Source of the DNA: Oscillospiraceae bacterium
Lineage (GTDB): Bacteria > Bacillota > Clostridia > Oscillospirales > Ruminococcaceae
DNA length: 63,173 nucleotides
Direction of reading: 5' to 3'
NCBI GenBank assembly: GCA_019424695.1
Contig: JAHYZA010000011.1
Span: forward strand, 1-63,173
In this document: piece after piece, positions 26,521-34,106 of the stretch
Layout: each line of letters begins with the position of its first letter
How positions within the stretch are numbered: the first letter of the stretch is position 1
The notes under the pieces: model-generated
The model's input: the letters and a program-made list of their open reading frames with translations, nothing else
Database searches by the model: none
What the model was told of the DNA's origin: nothing
Translations under genes and position numbers: made by a program

Positions 26521-26673
26521 TTATGTATCGGAGGAGAGAATCAGACTGACGGCCTTTTCCAGAAGGGCGTCCCGCCTCAGGCCGGAATTCACCGGCCAGC
26601 GGGACACAATAAGCATCCCACAGCATACTGCCATTACAACTGCACAGACGATCCATCAACGTTTGCTTTTCAT
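26521..26673 (-). pseudogene. Small membrane-peptide gene with in-frame TGA at codon 6
   Basis: A strong ribosome-binding site (GGAGGAGG) precedes ATG at 26673, but the reading frame meets TGA after MKSKR. The next codon is TGG, and the frame then runs on for 44 codons as WIVCAVVMAVCCGMLIVSRW and a charged tail ending SSDT. It looks like a TM peptide whose Trp-Trp pair (TGG TGG) was changed to TGA TGG. It lies 31 bases after the CPBP gene stop. I do not recognise a family. Confidence 0.45.
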
Positions 26674-26704
26674 AAGTGCCTCCTCCGGGGGCGGCAGAAA
26701 CATG

Positions 26705-27433
26705 TTATTTGGTGGCTTGCAGCCGGTCGGCGCAGCGGGTAAAACCCCGCAGCGCCCAGAGAGTCAGTGCCAGCCCGGCGGCAACGACCACCAGTGAAAG
26801 AAGGATCGCCACCGCCCGGTTCCATTCCATCAGGGCAGCACTGCTGGGGTAGACAAAAAGAAGTCCGTTAAACAATATATGGATCAGGATGCCGTAGCCC
26901 AGGGACCCGGTGTACCAGCACAAATACCCCAGCACTACACCGATAAGCAAAGTCTGGGGGATCTGAAACCACGGATGCCCGATCACGAAGGCCATCGCCG
27001 AAAGGAGAATACCCGCTTTCCAGGGGATTCTGGCGCAAAGGCCCTGGGTCAGTCCGCCGCGGTAGATCAGTTCCTCGCAGATGGGGCCCAGCACGGCAAT
27101 GGCCAGCACCTGAAAAGGCAGGGTGCCGTCCATCAGGGCTTTGGCGTCCGCGTCAGAGGCAAACAGCATTGCCAGCAGGACGGATAGTTGGGAAAACAGC
27201 AGCATTCCCGCCAGTAGAGCCGCTGTCCAGGGGAGCAGTGGCCGCCGCACCCGGAAGATAGCTCTCCGGCGGTCGGGCGGCAGACGTACCAGGAGCACTG
27301 CAGCCAGTACCAGGGTGAGTACCCCCACAAAGAACCGGCTGCGTACATCCCAGGGGATGCCCAGCGCTTTGGCCGGAAAGTAGCCCAGCCAGCTATACAC
27401 CACAAGCAGCACAATACCCTGCCATAGTTTCAT
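26705..27433 (-). CDS. CPBP family intramembrane glutamic protease
   Basis: Around 242 aa, mostly membrane helices. Family motifs: EELIYRGGLTQ near residue 138 (catalytic glutamates), followed by SAMAFVIGHPWFQIP, and HILFNGLLF near 205. These proteases (ABI/CAAX family) are often linked with bacteriocin immunity or prenyl-protein processing. ATG at 27433 is used; a GTG 9 bases earlier is possible. The first part is a hydrophobic signal-like helix. Confidence 0.85.
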   Translation of the reverse strand: MKLWQGIVLLVVYSWLGYFPAKALGIPWDVRSRFFVGVLTLVLAAVLLVRLPPDRRRAIFRVRRPLLPWTAALLAGMLLFSQLSVLLAMLFASDADAKALMDGTLPFQVLAIAVLGPICEELIYRGGLTQGLCARIPWKAGILLSAMAFVIGHPWFQIPQTLLIGVVLGYLCWYTGSLGYGILIHILFNGLLFVYPSSAALMEWNRAVAILLSLVVVAAGLALTLWALRGFTRCADRLQATK

Positions 27434-27557
27434 ACACTTCACCGCCTTGTACTAGGATAGTTCCAGTGTACCGCCGTTGCAGCCCTCCGGCAAGTGGCAG
27501 AATATACAGCCAGTTGTAACAAAAGTTGTGCGTAATGTCAGGTGGGTACAGCCGCCG

Positions 27558-27953
27558 TCAGAACCGCGCGGATTCCGACACAAAAACCACCATCCGATCC
27601 TCCTCCGCGTTATGGACAAACAGATACTCCGGGTGTTCCTCCGCACGATAGATGTCGCCGTTCACAAGTTCCGGGCAATCGCAGGACTGCAGATTCTCGG
27701 TGGGCAGTTGGTTGGAAGGAACATCCTCGGCCAAGGTGGCCACATAGCAAAGAGATTCCCGCTCTACCTCTCCGAACGGTGGTCGGCTGATGTACAGGTA
27801 CAGTTCATCCTCGTACCGTACAGCCGGGCGATAATTCTTTTCGGCGTTTTCCGGTTCACCCCCACGGGGCTGCGCGGCTGCATATCCCGCAAGGATCAGC
27901 ACCAACAGAAATACCGGCACAAGGGGGATCAGAATGGCTCTGGATGGTTTCAT
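27558..27953 (-). CDS. Membrane-anchored protein of unknown function
   Basis: 131 aa. N-terminal hydrophobic anchor or signal (ILIPLVPVFLLVLILAGYAAA) followed by an acidic outside domain with two cysteines close together (SCDCPELVNGD). Start at ATG 27953 has GAGAGGCG upstream; the frame stays open to 28301 but that stretch has no coding look. I do not recognise the family. It lies 124 bases upstream of the CPBP protease, same strand. Confidence 0.6.
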   Translation of the reverse strand: MKPSRAILIPLVPVFLLVLILAGYAAAQPRGGEPENAEKNYRPAVRYEDELYLYISRPPFGEVERESLCYVATLAEDVPSNQLPTENLQSCDCPELVNGDIYRAEEHPEYLFVHNAEEDRMVVFVSESARF

Positions 27954-28361
27954 GACGTCGCCTCTCTTTACAGCTGTTTCATCCAAGGATTCTGTTTCCA
28001 GTATACATGTTGCGGCCCGCTCCCTGCAAGCCGCCTTTCGGTCAATTTCATGCCGGTTGATGGCAGCCGGCACCGTTAGCTGGACCTGGGGCCGTTCTGC
28101 GTTCTTGCGCAACACGCGCAGCCCGGTGCCTGCGGTCACATCCTGTCGGTTCTTCTTTTGAGCAATATGCAAGTGCTTTTCAAATTTTCTTTTTTGCCCA
28201 AACAGCCCTATAAGCCAACAGTGCCCGCCTAAAAAGGCGGGCACTGTTTTTATGATTTTCGAATGGCAATAAAGCCTCTCGAGGTTTCCGGGGCCGTGCA
28301 TATCCGCATCCTTGACGAGAACGGAAATCTCCTTTCCTACGCCTGCTGTGTTGTCTTCATC
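27954..28361. other. Non-coding stretch between the membrane protein and EFR1 genes
   Basis: 408 bases. I see only the hairpin at 28218-28251 and presumably the promoter of the 27953 gene; no convincing gene on either strand. Confidence 0.5.
28218..28251. terminator. Strong hairpin downstream of the redox operon
   Basis: ACAGTGCCCGCCT (28218-28230) pairs perfectly with AGGCGGGCACTGT (28235-28247). The T-run (TTTTTA) is on the plus strand; for the minus-strand redox operon it would still be a stable 3' hairpin. Confidence 0.65.
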
Positions 28362-29123
28362 TCAAAGAAACAATTCACATTCCTTCCTCCCGGTGCACAC
28401 CTTTTTAAGCATCAGGCCGGCCGCAGACTGCAGGAGCGGATTGACTTTACGGGCCGTCTGCGGGCATACGGAAACACAGCGCATACAGGAGATGCACGCT
28501 TTTTCGTCCACTTTCGTGGGATCTTCTTTGTGGATGGCCTGTACCGGACATACCGCGGCACAAACACCGCAGCGGTTGCATGCCCTGGTGGCCTTGGGCA
28601 CTATACCGGTACCGCCGGCTTTTTTGTAGGGACGCTTGCCAGGAAGGTTCGGCTCCGACAAGTCATTCGCAGAAAGTTTTTTCTGAATTTCCCGGGCAAA
28701 GGCGGTAAGCTGCGCGGCGTCCTCTGCATCCGGCCGACCGCTGGCAAACTGACGGACGATGGAGTGTTCTGCCACCGCCGCCACGGCGGCGATGACCCGG
28801 AAATCTGCTTTTTGAGCAGCGTCCTCCAGTTCCACCAGAGTATCCTCGTAGGCACGGTTGCCGTACACGCAGACTAGTACTGCCCGTGCGCCCTGACCGT
28901 GCATGGCGGTCAGCCTTTCCACGGCCACCGCCGGGACACGTCCCCCATAGGACGGCACTGCAATGATTGCCACATCCTTCTGGGCCAGCCGGATGGCAGA
29001 AAAATTCTGTTCGCTGTCGGTGAGGTCAATCAGAGCCGCTTCCCCGTCCATCGCCTTTGTCAGCAGGGCTGCCGCCCGTTGCGTGCCTCCCGTAGGGCTG
29101 AACACCATGTTATAGAGTTTCAT
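28362..29123 (-). CDS. EFR1 family flavodoxin-ferredoxin protein
   Basis: 253 aa. N-terminal flavodoxin-like domain (YNMVFSPTGGTQRAAALL, an FMN phosphate loop) and C-terminal double [4Fe-4S] ferredoxin with CNRCGVCAAVCPVQAI near 180 and CISCMRCVSVCP near 210. It probably passes electrons within the operon to the nitroreductase or quinone oxidoreductase; this is inference. Start at ATG 29123 has AAAGGAGAT. Last gene of a three-gene operon. Confidence 0.85.
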   Translation of the reverse strand: MKLYNMVFSPTGGTQRAAALLTKAMDGEAALIDLTDSEQNFSAIRLAQKDVAIIAVPSYGGRVPAVAVERLTAMHGQGARAVLVCVYGNRAYEDTLVELEDAAQKADFRVIAAVAAVAEHSIVRQFASGRPDAEDAAQLTAFAREIQKKLSANDLSEPNLPGKRPYKKAGGTGIVPKATRACNRCGVCAAVCPVQAIHKEDPTKVDEKACISCMRCVSVCPQTARKVNPLLQSAAGLMLKKVCTGRKECELFL

Positions 29124-29140
29124 ACGAAGATCTCCTTTCT

Positions 29141-29989
29141 TCAGATTCTTTTTCCAACTTGCCAGGACAGGATGTAATGCAGGGCATCGGGCAGATCTCT
29201 GTCTGCCGGAGGTACCGATACAAAGGTGCCGGTCAGGCCCAGTTCCAGGGCAGTCTGATGGAAGTGGCACAGAGCAATGCCCAGATCCACCTGCTTGATC
29301 AGCTGCTCTGGCTCAGGGAGGCCCGGCTTATACCACGCGTAGAAATGATACATCTCCCCTTCTTTGCACACCCGCCATGGCTGCGCGTTGGTGGCAGACG
29401 GCGCCAGCCGCACCATTTCCAGGGGCTGGGCGTAGGGTCCGGCTTCGGTAGTGGTGAGCGGCGTGTGGAATCCCTCCTGAAAGAACAATTCTTTCCAAGG
29501 TTTGCGGGCGGAGGATTTCATGGAGGAGCGCATGAGGGTTTCCGCCAGGCTGCGCTTGGCCGCGGGATATCCTACCGGAGAGATGGCCGGGAAGAGTTCT
29601 TCCCTGGGAATGCCCATGACCGCCGCGAAATGTTCCCGTTGAAAGGTGGCGGCCAACCACACCGTACCCAGCCCAAGATGGGTGGCATACAGCAGCAGGT
29701 TTTCAAATTCATATCCAGCGGCCAGCGTGGCCAGCCTGGTTTTGGGGATGGAAACGCCCAGAAAGGTACTGGCCCCCTTGATTACGCCATAGGTTCCCAG
29801 TTTTTCCCCTGCGGCGTCTACTTTCTTATCGAGGATATATTCGTGAACCGGAACGCCAAAGGGATTGTCCAGCTGATCCATGCACGCCACCAGGGCAGCC
29901 CGGTCCTGCGGGGAAAGGGTCCTCTCCTCAAAGGTGCGCACACTGTGCCGTTTCTCAATGGTCTGTACAATGGGAATGGGTAGCTTCAC
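29141..29989 (-). CDS. Nitroreductase family protein
   Basis: 282 aa. Begins IEKRHSVRTFEERTLS, the typical FMN-binding start of this family, with LLLYATHLGLGTVWLAA near 95, RLAPSATNAQPWRV near 205 and an end region LGLTGTFVSVPP. Length is that of the longer two-domain nitroreductases in Clostridia. It lies between the quinone oxidoreductase and the EFR1 protein, with short gaps (13 and 17 bases), so all three are co-transcribed. Confidence 0.88.
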   Translation of the reverse strand: MKLPIPIVQTIEKRHSVRTFEERTLSPQDRAALVACMDQLDNPFGVPVHEYILDKKVDAAGEKLGTYGVIKGASTFLGVSIPKTRLATLAAGYEFENLLLYATHLGLGTVWLAATFQREHFAAVMGIPREELFPAISPVGYPAAKRSLAETLMRSSMKSSARKPWKELFFQEGFHTPLTTTEAGPYAQPLEMVRLAPSATNAQPWRVCKEGEMYHFYAWYKPGLPEPEQLIKQVDLGIALCHFHQTALELGLTGTFVSVPPADRDLPDALHYILSWQVGKRI

Positions 29990-30002
29990 CGGTATGCCTC
30001 CT

Positions 30003-31004
30003 TTACATCTGAATCATCACTTTGCCGCGAAGCGGTCCTTTTGCCACCAGCTGCAGGGCCTCATTTGCCTGCTCCAGGGAAAAGATCCGGTCATCCACGG
30101 CCGGTTTGATCTGCTGTTGTTCCACGATTTCGGTGATTTTTCGCAGCTGTGCGCCGTCAGAACGGACAAAAACGAACCGGTATTCCTTCCCCTGCTTTCG
30201 GGCAGCCTTGTCGTATTTCCGGCCTGCCAAGGCGAAGAGCTGCTTTTTCCAGCTTGGAAATTGCCTGGCCCCGGCAAATGCCTTGTTGGGTCCGGTGCGC
30301 AGGCTGACCAGGCGTCCCCCTTTTTTCAGCACTGCCAGTTCGTGGTGGAACTCTGTCGGTCCCAATGTATCAATCACCCCATCCAGGCCGGACAGCTGCT
30401 CCCAGTAATTTTCCTGTTGGTAGTCAAGATACCGCTCCACCCCCATGGCCACAAACTGATCCTTCGCCCGTGCGTTGCCCGTGACCAGAACGTGCAGCCC
30501 CAGGGCCTTGGCCAGGGGCACGGCCATCTGCCCAAAACTGCCCGACCCGCCGGGAATCAGAATCCTTTGGCCGGGCTTGGCCTCCAGTTCCTCGGTGAGT
30601 GCCTGCCAGGCGGTCAGACCGGTCAGCGGAATGGCCGCAGCCGTGGCAAAATCGTACCCCGCGGGCATTTTAGCGATCTCCTTTTCGTCCACCGCCACAT
30701 ATTCCGCAAAGGCACCGATTTTATCAAGGGGCAGGCGGGTATAGACTTTGTCCCCTTTCTGAACCCCCTGCACCTTGCGGCCCACCTGCTCCACGATCCC
30801 GGCGCACTCATTGCCCAGGGTCAGGGGCATGGAGTACCCCTGGATCAGTTTGACACTTCCCGTCAGTATCAAAAGATCCACCGGGTTGACCGCTGCCGCT
30901 TTAACCTGGATCAGCACTTCGGAATCGGAAATTGGAGGGATGGGTATGTCACGCAGGACGGTATGGATGGTTTTGGCGTAGCGATCGATCTGGACTGCTT
31001 TCAT
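30003..31004 (-). CDS. Zinc-independent MDR-family NADP(H):quinone oxidoreductase-like protein
   Basis: 333 aa medium-chain dehydrogenase/reductase. N-terminal GroES-like domain (VLIQVKAAAVNPVDLLI, LTLGNECAGIVEQVG) and C-terminal Rossmann domain with nucleotide loop LIPGGSGSFGQMAVPLAKA near 150. No zinc-binding cysteine set is visible. First gene of the redox operon, transcribed from a strong promoter overlapped by the Rrf2-type palindromes. ATG at 31004 with GAAAGAGG upstream. Confidence 0.88.
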   Translation of the reverse strand: MKAVQIDRYAKTIHTVLRDIPIPPISDSEVLIQVKAAAVNPVDLLILTGSVKLIQGYSMPLTLGNECAGIVEQVGRKVQGVQKGDKVYTRLPLDKIGAFAEYVAVDEKEIAKMPAGYDFATAAAIPLTGLTAWQALTEELEAKPGQRILIPGGSGSFGQMAVPLAKALGLHVLVTGNARAKDQFVAMGVERYLDYQQENYWEQLSGLDGVIDTLGPTEFHHELAVLKKGGRLVSLRTGPNKAFAGARQFPSWKKQLFALAGRKYDKAARKQGKEYRFVFVRSDGAQLRKITEIVEQQQIKPAVDDRIFSLEQANEALQLVAKGPLRGKVMIQM

Positions 31005-31064
31005 GGAAGACCTCTTTCTATAAGGAATTTCTCTTGCTTTTTTTGTAAGAATCAGTACAATGGC

Positions 31065-31134
31065 AGATGTAACATCTTTATTTACATCTTCCACAGTGTA
31101 GCACGCGCAAGATGTAATGTCAAGAATTACATCA
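31065..31134. promoter_or_regulatory. Divergent control region: promoter plus two GATGTAA...TTACATC palindromes
   Basis: Two inverted repeats of the same half-site: AGATGTAA/TTTACATCT at 31065-31089 and GATGTAAT/ATTACATC at 31111-31133, centres about 45 bases apart. On the minus strand TTGACA (31123-31118), 17-base spacer, TACACT (31100-31095) is a good SigmaA promoter; its -35 lies inside the second palindrome and its start site inside the first. This fits repression of the redox operon by the Rrf2-like protein encoded just to the right. Confidence 0.7.
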
Positions 31135-31184
31135 GAAAAAATCACCTTTTCAGGAAAGGATTTACACGCACTATACAGATCAGC

Positions 31185-31718
31185 ATGAAATGTTCCGTTG
31201 CGGTGCACTGCCTGATTTTTATCCACGAAGCAAAAGGGGTTGCCAAAGTGACCAGCACGCTGCTGGCGGAAAGCACAGGGTGCAATCCCGTGGTGATCCA
31301 CAATATTCTCAGCGCATTGAAAAAGGCAGGGCTCATCACGGTACCCCGGGGCACCGGCGGTGCGGAGCTCTGCGCCGATCCCGCCAAAATCACCCTCTAC
31401 CAGATCTATGTCTCCCTGGAGCCGGCAGGGGTGACCTCCCTCATCGGGATTCATCCCTGCCAGGGGCGCTCCTGCCCGGTGGCACAAAACATCCGCCAGG
31501 TGCTGCAAAAGCCCTACCATAAAATCGAGGACGCCGTCAGGAACACCATGGAAAGCATCACGCTGCAATCCATGCTGGATGACTTCCACGGCCTGATACA
31601 AAAAGCAACAGCTCTTCCTGACCGGAAACAGCCACGGCACCATGCCGTGGCTGCTTCCGGTTATTGTCTATTTGCGAAGCATGACTCCCCTGCCCTTTCG
31701 GCTCTTGCTTTTGTATGA
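31185..31718 (+). CDS. Rrf2 family transcriptional regulator (YwnA-like)
   Basis: 177 aa from ATG 31185. Winged-helix start CSVAVHCLIFIHEA, recognition part LAESTGCNPVVIHNILSALKKAG, wing PRGTGGAELC, and a cysteine pair HPCQGRSCPV at the place where Rrf2 proteins hold sensing residues. The codons before the ATG read I-Q-I-S, like the usual family start M-Q-I-S, with ATA at 31173 where ATG would be expected and AGGAAAGGA 12 bases ahead. The end is longer than usual, and the last 35 codons include a perfect-looking hairpin (31622-31660), so the tail may be not conserved. It is divergent from the redox operon and probably controls it. Confidence 0.8.
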   Translation: MKCSVAVHCLIFIHEAKGVAKVTSTLLAESTGCNPVVIHNILSALKKAGLITVPRGTGGAELCADPAKITLYQIYVSLEPAGVTSLIGIHPCQGRSCPVAQNIRQVLQKPYHKIEDAVRNTMESITLQSMLDDFHGLIQKATALPDRKQPRHHAVAASGYCLFAKHDSPALSALAFV

Positions 31719-31805
31719 AAAGTCATACCTGCTATCAGACACTTGCCATTTCTGCCCAAAATCCGGCAGATCCGACCGCAATTCCGGCAGATTCTGCACC
31801 TTTCA

Positions 31806-31834
31806 TTGTAGCCTTCCGCGGGAATCTGTATACT
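31806..31834 (+). promoter_or_regulatory. Promoter of the trigger-factor-like/thioredoxin operon
   Basis: TTGTAG (31806-31811), 17-base spacer, TATACT (31829-31834), 42 bases before the start codon. Confidence 0.65.
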
Positions 31835-31876
31835 ATACTAATAAATATAAGGTATGACAGATGGGAGGCAAACATT

Positions 31877-32809
31877 TTGCGATCCAAAGTACTCTCGATG
31901 TTCCCCTTTGAACAGGTGGACATCACCCCCTTCAAGCGCCGCGCCAGGATCGACGAGGCCAAACTGCAGAAGGAGCTGGACCGGGCGGTCTACCCCTACA
32001 TCACCTGGGAGGAGGGGAACGAAGCCTCCGCCGGGGATGTGGTCACCTGCCGGATGGAATCCGCCGATGCCCGCTTCCAGCGCCCCGAGGCAAAGATCAC
32101 GGTGGGCGCCGGACTGCTGGACAAAAACGAGGAAGCCAGGCTGGTGGGCGCCCGGGTGGGCACCGTGCAGACCCTTTGCTGCCGGGGCAGCCAGGTGACG
32201 GTAACAGTGCTGGGCATCCGGAAACCGCATGTGCCGCCGCTGGAGGACCGGATGGTGGCAGCCCTGGGCCTGGACGGCGTGCAGACGGTGGACCAGTACC
32301 GGGCCTACCTGGTGAACCAGGCCCTGGACGAGCAGTTCGACAACGACAGCTACGAGGTCATCGAGGCGGTGTTCCAGGCGGTGCGGGAGCGCAGCGAGGT
32401 GCTCATCGACGAGGCGGACTGGCAGCAGACGGTGGACTGGGACCTCAACCGGCTGGCAGTCATCTCCCGGCTGGACGGGATGGACCTGAAGACTATGACC
32501 GCCCAGGACTTTGCGGGGCGCATCCCGGTGAAAAGCTACTACGAGCTGGTGGCGATGCTGCAGCGGGATGCCTGGCAGAACACCTGGCAGATGCTGATGG
32601 GCCGCAAGCTGGCCGAGACCGACGGCTTCACGGTGAGCCGGGAAGGGTACGAGACCTTCCTGAAGGAATCTGCCGGGGCCTGGCACTACACCGCCGAGGA
32701 CTACCGTCCCGCCTATTCCTACGAATACTACGCAGCCATCCAGTACCGCGTCCACTACTATGACGCCGTATCGGACTACATCCGCAAACATCTTTATTGG
32801 GAGGACTAA
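31877..32809 (+). CDS. Trigger-factor-like peptidyl-prolyl isomerase/chaperone without ribosome-binding domain
   Basis: 310 aa. Middle part (about 45-120) resembles a reduced FKBP-type domain of trigger factor (AGDVVTCRM, ITVGAGLL, LVGARVGTV, TVLGI), followed by the linker PPLEDRMVAALGLDGVQTVD and a long helical arm like the trigger factor C-domain. The N-terminal ribosome-binding domain is missing, so it is not the housekeeping Tig. Start is TTG at 31877 with GGGAGG 8 bases upstream; no ATG fits. Cytosolic, no signal peptide. It heads an operon with thioredoxin and a thioredoxin-reductase-like gene, which suggests a role in folding or redox repair of clients. Confidence 0.6.
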   Translation: MRSKVLSMFPFEQVDITPFKRRARIDEAKLQKELDRAVYPYITWEEGNEASAGDVVTCRMESADARFQRPEAKITVGAGLLDKNEEARLVGARVGTVQTLCCRGSQVTVTVLGIRKPHVPPLEDRMVAALGLDGVQTVDQYRAYLVNQALDEQFDNDSYEVIEAVFQAVRERSEVLIDEADWQQTVDWDLNRLAVISRLDGMDLKTMTAQDFAGRIPVKSYYELVAMLQRDAWQNTWQMLMGRKLAETDGFTVSREGYETFLKESAGAWHYTAEDYRPAYSYEYYAAIQYRVHYYDAVSDYIRKHLYWED

Positions 32810-32811
32810 TC

Positions 32812-33126
32812 ATGGCCATTCAGTATGCAACCGCCGAAACCTTTGATTCCCTGGTGGCCCAGGACTTTGTGATCGTGGACTTTTTCTCGGACCACTGCGG
32901 TCCCTGCAAGGTGTTCAGCAAGGTGCTGGAGGACACCGCCGCCGAGCTGCCCTTTGTGAACATCGTCAAGGTGAATACCACCGCCGAGCCCAGCCTGGGG
33001 GAACGGTTTGAGATCCACGCCGTGCCCACCGTCCGCTTCTACAAGGACGGCAAGTTTGTGGAGAGCCACCTGGGCGTGATCCCCGCCGACAAACTGCGGG
33101 AGATGATTGCGGGGTATCTGTTCTGA
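32812..33126 (+). CDS. Thioredoxin family protein
   Basis: 104 aa thioredoxin fold with active site HCGPC near residue 30, followed by the cis-proline motif HAVPTVRFYKDGK. The usual Trp before CGPC is His here (FFSDHCGPCK), which may change the redox potential. Start ATG at 32812, GGGAGG upstream, 2 bases after the preceding stop. It overlaps the reductase-like gene by one base. Confidence 0.9.
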   Translation: MAIQYATAETFDSLVAQDFVIVDFFSDHCGPCKVFSKVLEDTAAELPFVNIVKVNTTAEPSLGERFEIHAVPTVRFYKDGKFVESHLGVIPADKLREMIAGYLF

Positions 33127-33977
33127 TGAAAGACTTGCTGATCGTGGGCAGCGGCCCGGCCGGGATCTCCGCCGCCCTCACCGCTGCCGCCCGGGGGCTG
33201 GATTTTCTCTGGTTCGGCAGCCGGGCTCTGAGCCCCAAGATTGCCCAGGCCTCCGAGATTGCCAACTATCCCGGTCTGTGCCGCATCCGGGGGCAGGACT
33301 TCCAGAAGTGCCTCCAGGACCAGATCGACGCCATGGGGCTGGAGATCCGGGAGGAGCGCATCGATTCCATCTACACCATGGGGTCCCACTTCACGGCCTG
33401 CGTCAACGAGACGATGTACGACGCCCGTGCAGTGATCCTGGCCGTGGGGGTCAGCACCACCGGCGCCGTGCCGGGGGAGCTGGACTATGTGGGCCAGGGG
33501 GTGAGCTACTGCGCCACCTGCGACGGCGCCCTCTACCGGGGCAAGACCATCGCCATTGTCTCCACCAACCCGGAATTTGAGGAGGAGGTGGAGTTTCTGC
33601 TGGGGCTGGCCGGCAAGGCCTTTGTGAGCCGCAGCTATTCTGCCGATGCCACCCCCAACGCCGAGGTCATGGCGGGCTTTCCCAAGGGTATCCGCCGGGA
33701 GGAAGGCAAGCTCCGCATCGCCTACGCCGATGGAGAACGCACGGTGGACGGCATCTTCTTTCTGAAAGATTCCGTCTCCCCCGCCGTGCTGATGCCCGGC
33801 CTGGCCATGGACAGCGCCCACATCGCGGTGAACCGTGACCTGGAGACCAACCTGCCCGGCTGCTTTGCCGCCGGGGACTGCACCGGCCGTCCCTACCAGT
33901 ACACCAAGGCGGCGGGCGAGGGCAACGTGGCCGTACACACCGCCCTGCGCTGGCTGAAGGAGAACAAACCCGTCTGA
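33126..33977 (+). CDS. Thioredoxin reductase-like flavoprotein
   Basis: 283 aa. FAD-binding start LIVGSGPAGISAALTAAARG, redox centre CATCDGALYRG near residue 127, and the C-terminal FAD motif GCFAAGDCTGRPYQYTKAAGEGNVA. Shorter than classical TrxB (about 310 aa) and the NADPH-binding part (IAIVSTNPEFEEEVEFL) lacks a clear GxGxxA motif, so the electron donor is uncertain; a ferredoxin- or other-dependent enzyme is possible. Probably reduces the adjacent thioredoxin. Confidence 0.85.
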   Translation: MKDLLIVGSGPAGISAALTAAARGLDFLWFGSRALSPKIAQASEIANYPGLCRIRGQDFQKCLQDQIDAMGLEIREERIDSIYTMGSHFTACVNETMYDARAVILAVGVSTTGAVPGELDYVGQGVSYCATCDGALYRGKTIAIVSTNPEFEEEVEFLLGLAGKAFVSRSYSADATPNAEVMAGFPKGIRREEGKLRIAYADGERTVDGIFFLKDSVSPAVLMPGLAMDSAHIAVNRDLETNLPGCFAAGDCTGRPYQYTKAAGEGNVAVHTALRWLKENKPV

Positions 33978-34050
33978 AACCAATCCCAAACGCCCCCGGC
34001 CGGAATGACCACTGACGTTCCCTGCGCACAGCGCACGGAAGGCGTTGGCA

Positions 34051-34081
34051 GGACCGCGCACCGTGTCCACGGGCGCGGTCC
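34051..34081 (+). other. Hairpin in the leader of the ABC exporter operon
   Basis: GGACCGCGC (34051-34059) pairs perfectly with GCGCGGTCC (34073-34081). It has no T-run, and lies 25 bases before the ATG of the first ABC gene. Might be a weak stop of the trx operon or a control element. Confidence 0.4.
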
Positions 34082-34106
34082 ATCCCATAAGAGAGGATGA
34101 GCGCAA

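Noticed and set aside
27954..28301. Upstream extension of the 27953 membrane-protein frame
   Set aside because: No ribosome-binding site, no protein-like pattern, and it would span the hairpin at 28218-28251.
31622..31660. Hairpin inside the 3' end of the Rrf2 gene as terminator
   Set aside because: It is a strong stem (CCGGAAACAGCCACGGCA and complement) but followed by TTATTGTC, a poor T-run, and lies inside the frame; left as a note only.
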